Source: Listeria_A hofi
GTDB taxonomy: Bacteria > Bacillota > Bacilli > Lactobacillales > Listeriaceae
Direction: 5' to 3'
DNA: 29,976 bases
Assembly (NCBI RefSeq): GCF_963575615.1
Contig: NZ_CAUYTL010000037.1
Location: 1 to 29,976 of the forward strand
Shown here: one piece after another, positions 24,388 to 29,976 of the stretch
How positions within the stretch are numbered: the first letter of the stretch is position 1
Layout of the letters: each line of letters opens with the position of its first letter
The notes under the pieces: generated by a model
What the model was told of the DNA's origin: nothing
What the model saw: the letters and a program-made list of their open reading frames with translations, nothing else
Database searches by the model: none
Program-made: the position numbers and the translations under genes

Positions 24388-25134
24388 TTGAATTTAAATA
24401 CAAAAACAATGATGGTAACAGTAGCAATAACCACCGTTTTCGCCGCATCTCTTATCGCCCCAAATACGACTATTGCAAATGCTGCAGAAGTTGGCTCACT
24501 CAATTCCACAGGTTCCGTCACTTTTAAAGCACAAGACAGCTCTGATGGTAATGACCCCGTGAATCCCTTAGACCCAGATACGCCAGTTGATCCAGACTCA
24601 ACTGATCCAGGTACAAATGGTCCATTAAGCCTTGATTATGTATCATCTTTTGATTTTGGTACACAGACTATTTCTGGGGAAACGAAAACATATACTGCAA
24701 AACTAGATAAAATGTCAGTTGGTGGTTCGCAGATTGATGTACCTAATAACGTTCAGGTAACAGATAATCGAGGCAGTAATACCGGTTGGCAATTGACTGT
24801 ATCGGAAAATGGCCAGTTAACAGATGAATCCAGTCGTAACCTTGATGGTGCAGAAATAAAAATAGCTAAGGCTACAGCTATAACAAAAAGCGATTCTGAT
24901 ATTACAGCGCCAACCGTAGCGACTTCTATTGCATTAAATCCTGATGGAACAGCCTCCATGGTAATGAACGCAGAAGCTGACCAAGGTATGGGGCATTGGA
25001 TAGATAATTTCGGCGCAGATAGCACGGAAGCATCGGATGCCGTTACATTGAGCGTACCGGGTAAAAGTGCAAAATATGCCGATTCAGCATATACAACAAC
25101 ATTAACTTGGACATTATCAGATACACCATCTTAA
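24388..25134 (+). CDS. Secreted WxL-domain protein
   Basis: 248-residue cell-surface protein. Signal peptide at 1-32 (cleavage after ANA), a Pro/Asp-rich linker (about 55-78), then a complete WxL domain: SLDYVSSFDFG, RGSNTGWQLTV (W134) and the C-terminal YTTTLTWTLSDTP. WxL domains bind peptidoglycan of low-GC Gram-positives non-covalently. TTG 24388 is the start because AAGGAGAG lies 8 nt upstream. It is 140 nt downstream of the broken WxL gene and may be co-transcribed with it. The N-terminal half closely resembles the WxL-LRR protein at 5951-7294. No DUF916 or LPXTG partner gene, common in complete WxL clusters, is present. Confidence 0.9.
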   Translation: MNLNTKTMMVTVAITTVFAASLIAPNTTIANAAEVGSLNSTGSVTFKAQDSSDGNDPVNPLDPDTPVDPDSTDPGTNGPLSLDYVSSFDFGTQTISGETKTYTAKLDKMSVGGSQIDVPNNVQVTDNRGSNTGWQLTVSENGQLTDESSRNLDGAEIKIAKATAITKSDSDITAPTVATSIALNPDGTASMVMNAEADQGMGHWIDNFGADSTEASDAVTLSVPGKSAKYADSAYTTTLTWTLSDTPS

Positions 25135-25276
25135 TAACTATAAATCATACTCAAAATAGAAAAACTAAGTAAGCCACACCTCTAAATAGCGTAAACCTGC
25201 TATACATCCAGATCGGATATTCCTCTTGGAGCTACATGAATCATTTTTAGTGATATGAACGGTTTTTAATTGATCC

Positions 25277-25328
25277 AAATACCCCAATACGAATTAAATC
25301 ACAGAATTTAATTCGTATTGGGGTATTT
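25277..25328. terminator. Very long perfect hairpin downstream of the WxL genes
   Basis: Arms at 25277-25299 and 25306-25328 are perfect reverse complements over 23 bp with a 6-nt loop (CACAGA). The left arm begins AAATACCCCAATACG. The strand after it is only moderately T-rich (GTATTTG). It can serve as terminator for plus-strand WxL transcription, but the length is well beyond a usual terminator stem. Confidence 0.7.
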
Positions 25329-25530
25329 GTATTTGAATATGCAACCTGACACAACCTAAATCGCGGTGGACTTGAAACGCTATCGTCTTTGCCAATTTGA
25401 TGTTCGACAAAACATTAATCAAGTTAGCACAGAACTACAGCATGTAACTCTTTCTCCATATCGCTTTTTTGTATAAATTACCTATCTCTTATATTTTTTG
25501 CTTTTTCTTTTAGCCTCTTATTGGCTACTT

Positions 25531-25735
25531 TTATTCCTGTTCTCTCATCTCCCAAGCGACATACAACAACAACATCAACATCGTATAAAATGATACGCTA
25601 TAAATAGTCGATTCAACAAATTTACCATTTACTGTACATTATATCAGAATACCTATCACACTACTTACAGTGGCTACTATCAAAATCCCTAATGCGGATG
25701 TTCCTCATAGCAATGATGCCATTTCTTATACAATG
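25531..25735 (-). pseudogene. Relic of a small membrane protein
   Basis: Read on the minus strand, this codes for ALGILIVATVSSVIGILI, then, after one stop, VNGKFVESTIYSVSFYTMLM and LLLYVAWEMREQE before a stop at 25531-25533. Two hydrophobic helices plus a charged tail and in-frame stops mark a decayed membrane-protein gene. The layout recalls small DUF-type membrane proteins with two to four helices that often sit next to a regulator gene; the intact MarR gene lies just upstream on the same strand. Family not identified. Confidence 0.4.
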
Positions 25736-25876
25736 TTCTTCACCTCAAACAATTACTCCTGCTACATCTCGCCTTTTCTAAAAATACCTTATCCCATAGA
25801 ACTAGCTCCAAATCGACGTAAGACAATCACTCTGGAACAAGGCAGTTGCGCATACTATTATTCATCATATGGTGTA

Positions 25877-26335
25877 TCAATCTGCTTTCAACAATCCTTC
25901 AATCTTTCGGTTTATCCTAATCAATGTATCAATATCCTCATCATCAATCTCGTCCAAAGCTTTCATCATAGCCTTATAAGCAAAAGCGTTTTGCGTTGAG
26001 CGTTCGGACATCTCCTTACCTTTTTCTGTCAATTGCAAGCGCCAAGCATCTGCATTTTCTACGAATTCGGTATTCATTTTTTCAACTAATCTGGCGTGAA
26101 CTAGTCCGTCCACGTTTGCCGAAATGACTTCTGTCGATGTGAATAGTTTCTTTTTTAAGTCATCTACTGTCGATTCTGGACGTCCGTACAAAATATTAAG
26201 TATCGCCATTTGCTGTAACGACAAGCCTAAACTTAGTGCATTTTGTTCCGCATGTTTCGCGGTAATTCGATTGATTGCCCAGTAAGAGCCTAACACAGCC
26301 CGCACCCGATTTACTCTGTCTTCACTCAATTCCAT
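25877..26335 (-). CDS. MarR-family transcriptional regulator (minus strand)
   Basis: 152-residue winged-helix regulator. The central wHTH is seen as LSLQQMAILNILYGRPESTV, DDLKKKLFTSTEVISANVDGL, VHARLVEKM and an LTEKGKEM wing region, with helical dimerisation ends. ATG 26335 has AGAGGTGAT upstream. It is divergent from a second MarR gene across a 190-nt region. Its downstream side is decayed sequence, so if it once controlled a membrane protein encoded there, that partner is now lost. Ligand unknown. Confidence 0.87.
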   Translation of the reverse strand: MELSEDRVNRVRAVLGSYWAINRITAKHAEQNALSLGLSLQQMAILNILYGRPESTVDDLKKKLFTSTEVISANVDGLVHARLVEKMNTEFVENADAWRLQLTEKGKEMSERSTQNAFAYKAMMKALDEIDDEDIDTLIRINRKIEGLLKAD

Positions 26336-26442
26336 CTGACATCACCTCTTTCTCTTCTATTTTACGCTACTTTCTATTATACACAATGATCTTTACATAA
26401 ACTTAACGAAATCCTCTTTTTTTAAATTTTTTTCTAAATCAA

Positions 26443-26500
26443 TTGACTTACTTTTTATTAGTATGTTATTATTTGTTTGTAAGTTGTTTTGATATTAAAA
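26443..26500 (+). promoter_or_regulatory. Promoter region between the divergent MarR genes
   Basis: TTGACT (26443-26448) and TATTAT (26467-26472) are 18 nt apart upstream of the plus-strand MarR gene. ACTTAC just inside the -35 and GTAAGT about 26 nt further form an inverted repeat flanking the -10, which could be an autoregulatory site. Confidence 0.5.
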
Positions 26501-26526
26501 CATTTTGTTGAAGCGAGGTGATATCC

Positions 26527-26967
26527 TTGGACAATATTGATTTGAAATTGTTTACCGTTTTGCTTCGTTCGACTGGATGGATTCAAAAACTCACAGCTAA
26601 ATTGGTTGAGGAACATGGTATTACCCCCAGTGAATTCGGTGTTTTAGAACAAATTTATCATCTTGGCCCGCAGCAACTCCAAACTATCGGTCAGAAAAAC
26701 CTCATTTCCAATGGCAACACGACATACATGGTTACAAAGCTTGAAAAGAAACATTACTTAGTACGTACCCCAGATCCAAGCGACCGACGCATCGTGTATG
26801 CAGAACTAACAGAACAAGGTAGAGATTTTATCGGCAACCTATTTCCACAATTTGAAGCATTGATAAAAGAACAATTCAATGTGTTAGATGAGGAGGAAAA
26901 GGAAATATTAATAACGGGATTAAAAAACATCGGATTAAAGGTCGAATCCCACTGGCGGTCAAAATAA
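26527..26967 (+). CDS. MarR-family transcriptional regulator (plus strand, with yceI)
   Basis: 146-residue winged-helix regulator: GITPSEFGVLEQIYHLGP, then LQTIGQKNLISNGNTTYMVTKLEKK (recognition helix) and the wing YLVRTPDPSDRRIVYAELTEQGRDF, where DRR...LT is the MarR signature. The start is TTG 26527 because GAGGTGAT lies 5-6 nt upstream; a GTG at 26518 is part of that SD. It is followed 41 nt later by the YceI-like gene on the same strand and probably forms a two-gene operon with it. Confidence 0.88.
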   Translation: MDNIDLKLFTVLLRSTGWIQKLTAKLVEEHGITPSEFGVLEQIYHLGPQQLQTIGQKNLISNGNTTYMVTKLEKKHYLVRTPDPSDRRIVYAELTEQGRDFIGNLFPQFEALIKEQFNVLDEEEKEILITGLKNIGLKVESHWRSK

Positions 26968-27008
26968 AGATGGCGCCAACAAAAAAAACTAATTGGAGGA
27001 ATTTTAAA

Positions 27009-27539
27009 ATGACAGTAGAAAAATGGAATGTAGACCCAGCACACAGTTCAATCGAGTTTCAAGTAAAACACATGATGGTATCTAAAGTGAAAGGTGCTTT
27101 CAAAGATTTTAGTGCTGATTTAACACTTGATCCAGAAGATTTAACAACAGCAAGCCTTGCATTTACAGTGGACGCAGCATCGATTGATACACGCCAAGAA
27201 GCACGCGATGGTCACTTGAAGAGCCCTGATTTCTTCGATGTAGAGAACTATCCATCCATTACTTTTAAATCGACCAACATTGTGGCAGACGGTAGTAACG
27301 AATATAAAGTGACTGGTGATTTGACAATCCGTACAGTTACAAAACCAATTACCTTCAACGTGGAATACGAAGGAACAAGCAAAGATCCAATGTCCGGCAA
27401 TATGGTTGCAGGCTTTGAGGGAACTGGTAAATTCAATCGTAAAGACTTCGGATTAAACTACAATGCAGTTTTAGAAACTGGCGGCGTACTTATTGGCGAT
27501 GAAGTAAAACTAAACATCCAAATCGAAGTATCCAAATAA
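27009..27539 (+). CDS. YceI-family lipocalin-like protein
   Basis: 176-residue protein of the YceI family, whose characterised members form a lipocalin-like beta barrel that binds polyisoprenoid chains. Signatures: WNVDPAHSSIEFQVKHMMVS at the N-terminus, ARDGHLKSPDFFDVENYPSI in the centre, DLTIRTVTKPITFNVEYEG and the C-terminal RKDFGLNYNAVLETGGVLIGDEVKL. No signal peptide, so it is cytosolic, as usual in Firmicutes. ATG 27009 has TTGGAGGA upstream. Probably controlled by the MarR gene before it; a strong terminator follows. Exact ligand and role unknown. Confidence 0.92.
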   Translation: MTVEKWNVDPAHSSIEFQVKHMMVSKVKGAFKDFSADLTLDPEDLTTASLAFTVDAASIDTRQEARDGHLKSPDFFDVENYPSITFKSTNIVADGSNEYKVTGDLTIRTVTKPITFNVEYEGTSKDPMSGNMVAGFEGTGKFNRKDFGLNYNAVLETGGVLIGDEVKLNIQIEVSK

Positions 27540-27542
27540 CAT

Positions 27543-27593
27543 AAAAGGTGAAGTTAAGACGCTCAAAATAAGGGCATCCTAACTTCACCTTTT
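27543..27593. terminator. Bidirectional terminator between yceI-like gene and membrane protein gene
   Basis: AAAAGGTGAAGTTA (27543-27556) pairs perfectly with TAACTTCACCTTTT (27580-27593), with A-run on one side and T-run on the other. It serves both converging genes; the minus-strand stop codon lies within its edge. Confidence 0.88.
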
Positions 27594-28054
27594 TAACTCT
27601 GCCGGATTTTCTTCCATACAAATCCGGCAGTAATAAATCCACCGACGCCAAGAATCATTTTAATCATTGCTCCTCCACTCATCACTGGGCCAAGATTTGG
27701 CAAAATCGTTAGTAAAAATACAAGTACAAAAACATACATAACCACAATCCCACTGCCGATTAGAAAATATGCGGCAACCGATTTTGCTCCTGATACGCTA
27801 TAATGCTTCCACAGTATGTATCCACCAATTAATATACACACAATACAGATAAAAACCATTACAATTGTCAGTACAAATGTTCCAACATAAAGAGCACTGT
27901 CCTTATTAATCAAATGGATAATCCCCATTACAACTAAGAAAGCACTCATAGCTAATATTCCTATTAAAACAAACATTGCTGGCTTCATATTCGCCTTCTT
28001 TCCTGGCGTTAAGTTTTCTCTTTTTTCATCTATTAGTTGCTTTTTCGTCAGCAT
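27593..28054 (-). CDS. Small membrane protein of unknown function
   Basis: 153-residue protein with a charged N-terminus (MLTKKQLIDEKRENLTPGKK) and four hydrophobic segments: FVLIGILAMSAFLVVMGII, TFVLTIVMVFICIVCILIGG, FLIGSGIVVMYVFVLVFLLT and MIKMILGVGGFITAGF. The start is placed at 28054 because GAGGAAAGG lies upstream; a longer in-frame version lacks an RBS. It is divergent from rarD and convergent with the yceI-like gene. I do not recognise the family and see no catalytic motif. Confidence 0.75.
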   Translation of the reverse strand: MLTKKQLIDEKRENLTPGKKANMKPAMFVLIGILAMSAFLVVMGIIHLINKDSALYVGTFVLTIVMVFICIVCILIGGYILWKHYSVSGAKSVAAYFLIGSGIVVMYVFVLVFLLTILPNLGPVMSGGAMIKMILGVGGFITAGFVWKKIRQS

Positions 28055-28185
28055 AAATACACACCTTTCCTCACTCGTCCTCTCCCTATCATATGCGAAA
28101 AAATTTTTTTCAGCAACTATCATCTTTTACTCCATAAATATGTGTTACAATGGTTCTATTATTTTGAAATAGAAAAGGTGAGGGC

Positions 28186-29094
28186 ATGCATACAGAAAAA
28201 GAAAAACTAAAAGGGATATTAGCTGCAATCGGAGCTTATATCATCTGGGGAGTATTACCGTTATACTGGAAGATGGCTAGCGATGTTCCTGCAAGTGAAA
28301 TTCTAGCTTATCGAATAATCTGGTCATTCGTGTTTATGGTCGCAATTATTGCTATTCTTGGCAAAACAAAAGAAGTCTGGACGGAAATCTTCTCCATTTT
28401 CAAACGTCCTAAATTAATTTTAGCGATTTCGGTTGCTGCGGTGCTGATTACGGCAAATTGGTTTATTTTTATTTTCACGGTCAATGATGGCCATGTTATC
28501 AGCGCGAGTCTCGGATATTACATCAATCCACTGATAAACGTTCTACTCGCAACCATATTCTTAAAAGAAAAACTAAGCCGTGGCGAAATGTTAGCCGTGC
28601 TCTCGGCCGCTATTGGTGTTCTTATTTTAGCAATTCACCAGGGTGTCTTTCCTTGGGCCGCTATTTCAATGGCAGTCACATTCGGGCTCTATGGTCTGAT
28701 TAAGAAACTAGTTCCCATAAGTGCTTGGGGTGGTTTAACAATTGAAACGCTGATTATGGCACCGTTCGCGTTTATCTTCTTGCTATTTTTCGCACAAGAT
28801 GCCTTTATGCACTTCGGCTTCGATACGAATCTCGTTCTTTTTGGAGCTGGCGTTGTAACCGCGATTCCATTGCTACTCTTTGCAACAAGCGCCAGAAGAA
28901 TTTCTTATGTCATGCTTGGTTTCATCCAATACGTTGGGCCAACACTTATGCTCATACTAGGCGTCTTCGTATTCCATGAGGCCTTCGACAAAACGCAACT
29001 CATAGCATTCCTGTTCATTTGGGCAGCCCTGCTTATTTTCACCATTTCCAATGTAATTATCACATCCAAACTAAAAAAGGCATCCCTATCTTAA
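28186..29094 (+). CDS. rarD: RarD-type EamA-family transporter
   Basis: 302-residue drug/metabolite transporter superfamily protein with ten membrane segments in two repeats. The N-terminus KGILAAIGAYIIWGVLPLYW, the ILAYRIIWSF block and the C-terminal SYVMLGFIQYVGPTLMLILG with FHEAFDKTQ are typical of RarD (chloramphenicol-sensitivity protein) homologues. Substrate unclear in Firmicutes. ATG 28186 has AAAGGTGAGG upstream. Monocistronic with its own terminator. Confidence 0.9.
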   Translation: MHTEKEKLKGILAAIGAYIIWGVLPLYWKMASDVPASEILAYRIIWSFVFMVAIIAILGKTKEVWTEIFSIFKRPKLILAISVAAVLITANWFIFIFTVNDGHVISASLGYYINPLINVLLATIFLKEKLSRGEMLAVLSAAIGVLILAIHQGVFPWAAISMAVTFGLYGLIKKLVPISAWGGLTIETLIMAPFAFIFLLFFAQDAFMHFGFDTNLVLFGAGVVTAIPLLLFATSARRISYVMLGFIQYVGPTLMLILGVFVFHEAFDKTQLIAFLFIWAALLIFTISNVIITSKLKKASLS

Positions 29095-29102
29095 TACCAT
29101 AC

Positions 29103-29141
29103 AGAGGCAAGGTCTATCAAAGACTCAACGCCTCTTTTTTA
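29103..29141 (+). terminator. Terminator of rarD
   Basis: AGAGGC (29103-29108) pairs with GCCTCT (29130-29135), with an inner GTCT/AGAC helix, followed by six T. Confidence 0.85.
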
Positions 29142-29159
29142 TATTCCCAAACTTTATTC

Positions 29160-29221
29160 TTTACATTTTAAATCATAGTCGGTATACTTAAATCAGAAGT
29201 TGTAACAATTACAGTTACAAC
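29160..29221 (+). promoter_or_regulatory. Promoter and palindromic operator of the NAD(P)-binding protein gene
   Basis: TTTACA (29160-29165), 17-nt spacer, TATACT (29183-29188). Eleven bases later GTTGTAAC (29199-29206) and GTTACAAC (29214-29221) form a perfect 8-bp inverted repeat with a 7-nt spacer, covering the expected start of transcription. Likely repressor site (HxlR, MarR or TetR type); which regulator uses it is not known. Confidence 0.78.
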
Positions 29222-29245
29222 AAAGTGTTAAGGAGGCTATTTATT

Positions 29246-29878
29246 ATGAAAATTGGTATTATTGGAGCAACCGGTCGCACAGGTTCACGCATTTTAAGGG
29301 AAGCAAAAAATCGTGGTCACGAAATAACAGCAATCGTACGTAATGCTAGCAAGCTAGATAATACGTCTGTAACTGTTATGGAAAAAGATATTTTCAGTCT
29401 TACAAAAGCAGATGTTGCAGATTTAGACATTTTGGTGGACGCTTTTAGTGCCCCAATTGAAGCATCGGATAATCACTGGAAATCAGTGGATCACCTGATT
29501 ACAGAATTAAACGGCACAACAAAACCTCGTCTCATCGTTGTTGGTGGCGCAGCAAGCTCCTTTGTAGACGATAAAGGGACTCGAGTTCTAGATACACCGT
29601 CCTTCAAAGAAGCTCCTTACTATGCAACAGGAGCTGCACAAACGGTTCAACTGAATCATTTAAAAGAAGATGCAACATTTGACTGGACATTTATTAGTCC
29701 CGCAGGTTTATTCGAGCCTGGTGAACGCACAGGTACTTACGCAACAGGAAAAGATGAACTCATTGTTGATGCGAAAGGAAATAGCTATATTAGTATGGAA
29801 GACTATGCGATTGCGCTTATGGATGAAGCTGAAAATGCGAAACATATACGCGCTCGCTTTACAGTTGGGCAGCGCTAA
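29246..29878 (+). CDS. NAD(P)-binding NmrA/SDR-like oxidoreductase
   Basis: 210-residue atypical short-chain dehydrogenase of the NAD(P)H-binding (NmrA/YwnB-like) group. The Rossmann dinucleotide motif GATGRTG is at residues 7-13; blocks LIVVGGAASSFVDDKG, WTFISPAGLFEPGERTG and SYISMEDYAIALMDE follow, as in Listeria Lmo0794-like proteins as I recall them. ATG 29246 has AAGGAGG 9 nt upstream; an upstream in-frame start is in the operator. Probably a quinone- or redox-stress protein; the reaction is unknown. Expression is probably controlled at the palindrome at 29199-29221. The IS end begins 21 nt after the stop codon. Confidence 0.9.
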   Translation: MKIGIIGATGRTGSRILREAKNRGHEITAIVRNASKLDNTSVTVMEKDIFSLTKADVADLDILVDAFSAPIEASDNHWKSVDHLITELNGTTKPRLIVVGGAASSFVDDKGTRVLDTPSFKEAPYYATGAAQTVQLNHLKEDATFDWTFISPAGLFEPGERTGTYATGKDELIVDAKGNSYISMEDYAIALMDEAENAKHIRARFTVGQR

Positions 29879-29899
29879 ACAAAAAAGGACAGCAAACCT

Positions 29900-29976
29900 G
29901 GGTTTGTCAAGAAAAGTGTGTAATTAAGAAATAGAAATGTAATGTGACACACGGTCCTTGAGAGAATCCAAAACAA
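29900..29976 (+). mobile_element. Partial insertion-sequence end (right window edge)
   Basis: Same 76-77 bases as positions 1-76, inverted, reading outward to the window end. The host sequence just before it (AAAAAAGGACAGC at 29880-29892) looks like the first half of a terminator stem whose second half is missing, suggesting the IS inserted into the terminator of the NAD(P)-binding protein gene. No transposase is inside the window. Confidence 0.7.

Larger units (their letters stand above)
25135..25876. other. Gene-free stretch with hairpin and relics
   Basis: About 740 bases without an intact gene. It contains the 23-bp hairpin at 25277-25328, a 39-codon plus-strand remnant with LKRYRLCQFDVRQNINQVST (about 25360-25477), and a minus-strand membrane-protein relic at 25531-25735. 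The plus-strand open stretch from 25670 is mostly antisense to the MarR gene and is not a credible gene. Confidence 0.6.

Noticed and set aside
25670..25999. 109-codon plus-strand open frame near the MarR gene
   Set aside because: Its second third is antisense to the MarR gene and the rest antisense to the membrane-protein relic; no RBS.
1..29976. The whole window as a composite transposon flanked by inverted IS copies
   Set aside because: It carries core genes (coaA, relP, lysP, pot operon) and each IS end is cut off at the window edge at nearly the same length, which fits a contig break better.
1..29976. CRISPR arrays, tRNA, rRNA and prophage genes
   Set aside because: No regularly spaced repeats, no cloverleaf-like or rRNA-like sequence and no phage structural or integrase proteins seen on either strand.

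Overview
The window looks like a piece of a low-GC Gram-positive (Firmicutes) chromosome, most likely the genus Listeria or a close relative. The signs are a run of genes I recall from Listeria genomes (regulator-potABCD, Na+/H+ antiporter, RelP-type alarmone synthetase, LOV-STAS blue-light receptor, lysine permease, then MarR/YceI and an NAD(P)-binding protein), Listeria-type WxL surface proteins and a WxL-LRR fusion, SigA-type promoters with AAAGGAGG-like ribosome binding sites, and a lysine riboswitch ahead of lysP. The genus call is inference from memory, not a database result. The pieces do not all follow the L. monocytogenes order as I remember it (coaA lies elsewhere there), so a more distant Listeria species is plausible.

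Layout. 1-76 and 29900-29976 are the same sequence in inverted orientation and look like the end of an insertion sequence, so the window is probably an assembly contig bounded by two copies of one IS. 128-2750 (minus) is an autoregulated ABC-2 exporter operon (ATPase, permease, TetR). 2923-5790 (minus) holds coaA and a two-gene permease/DUF1980 pair (YcgR/YcgQ-like) with His-rich loops. 5951-7294 (minus) is a surface protein with an N-terminal WxL domain followed by leucine-rich repeats; 7457-7903 is a VOC protein. 8017-12341 (minus) is a five-gene polyamine uptake operon headed by an XRE-cupin regulator with two operator copies at its promoter. 12523-15240 (minus) couples relP to a Na+/H+ antiporter. 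15468-16250 (plus) is a LOV-STAS photoreceptor. 16265-18117 (plus) is a lysine-riboswitch-controlled lysine permease.

18180-25870 reads as an accessory island: visibly more AT-rich around 18.3-21.3 kb, with a MocR-type regulator divergent from a group II PLP decarboxylase (tandem operator repeats between them), about 1 kb of decayed coding sequence, a WxL surface-protein gene broken by a frameshift, an intact small WxL protein, a very long perfect hairpin and a minus-strand relic of a membrane protein. From 25877 on the gene content is ordinary: two divergent MarR regulators, a YceI-like protein, a small membrane protein, RarD and an NAD(P)-binding oxidoreductase behind a clear promoter/operator.

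Functional themes are cationic metabolite handling (lysine import, polyamine import, an amino-acid decarboxylase of unknown substrate), envelope and surface display (three WxL proteins) and stress sensing (RelP, LOV-STAS, Na+/H+ exchange). The best candidates for something little described are the MocR-decarboxylase pair, the WxL-LRR fusion with its unusual domain order, and the His-rich permease pair. I found no CRISPR array, tRNA, rRNA, phage genes or intact transposase.
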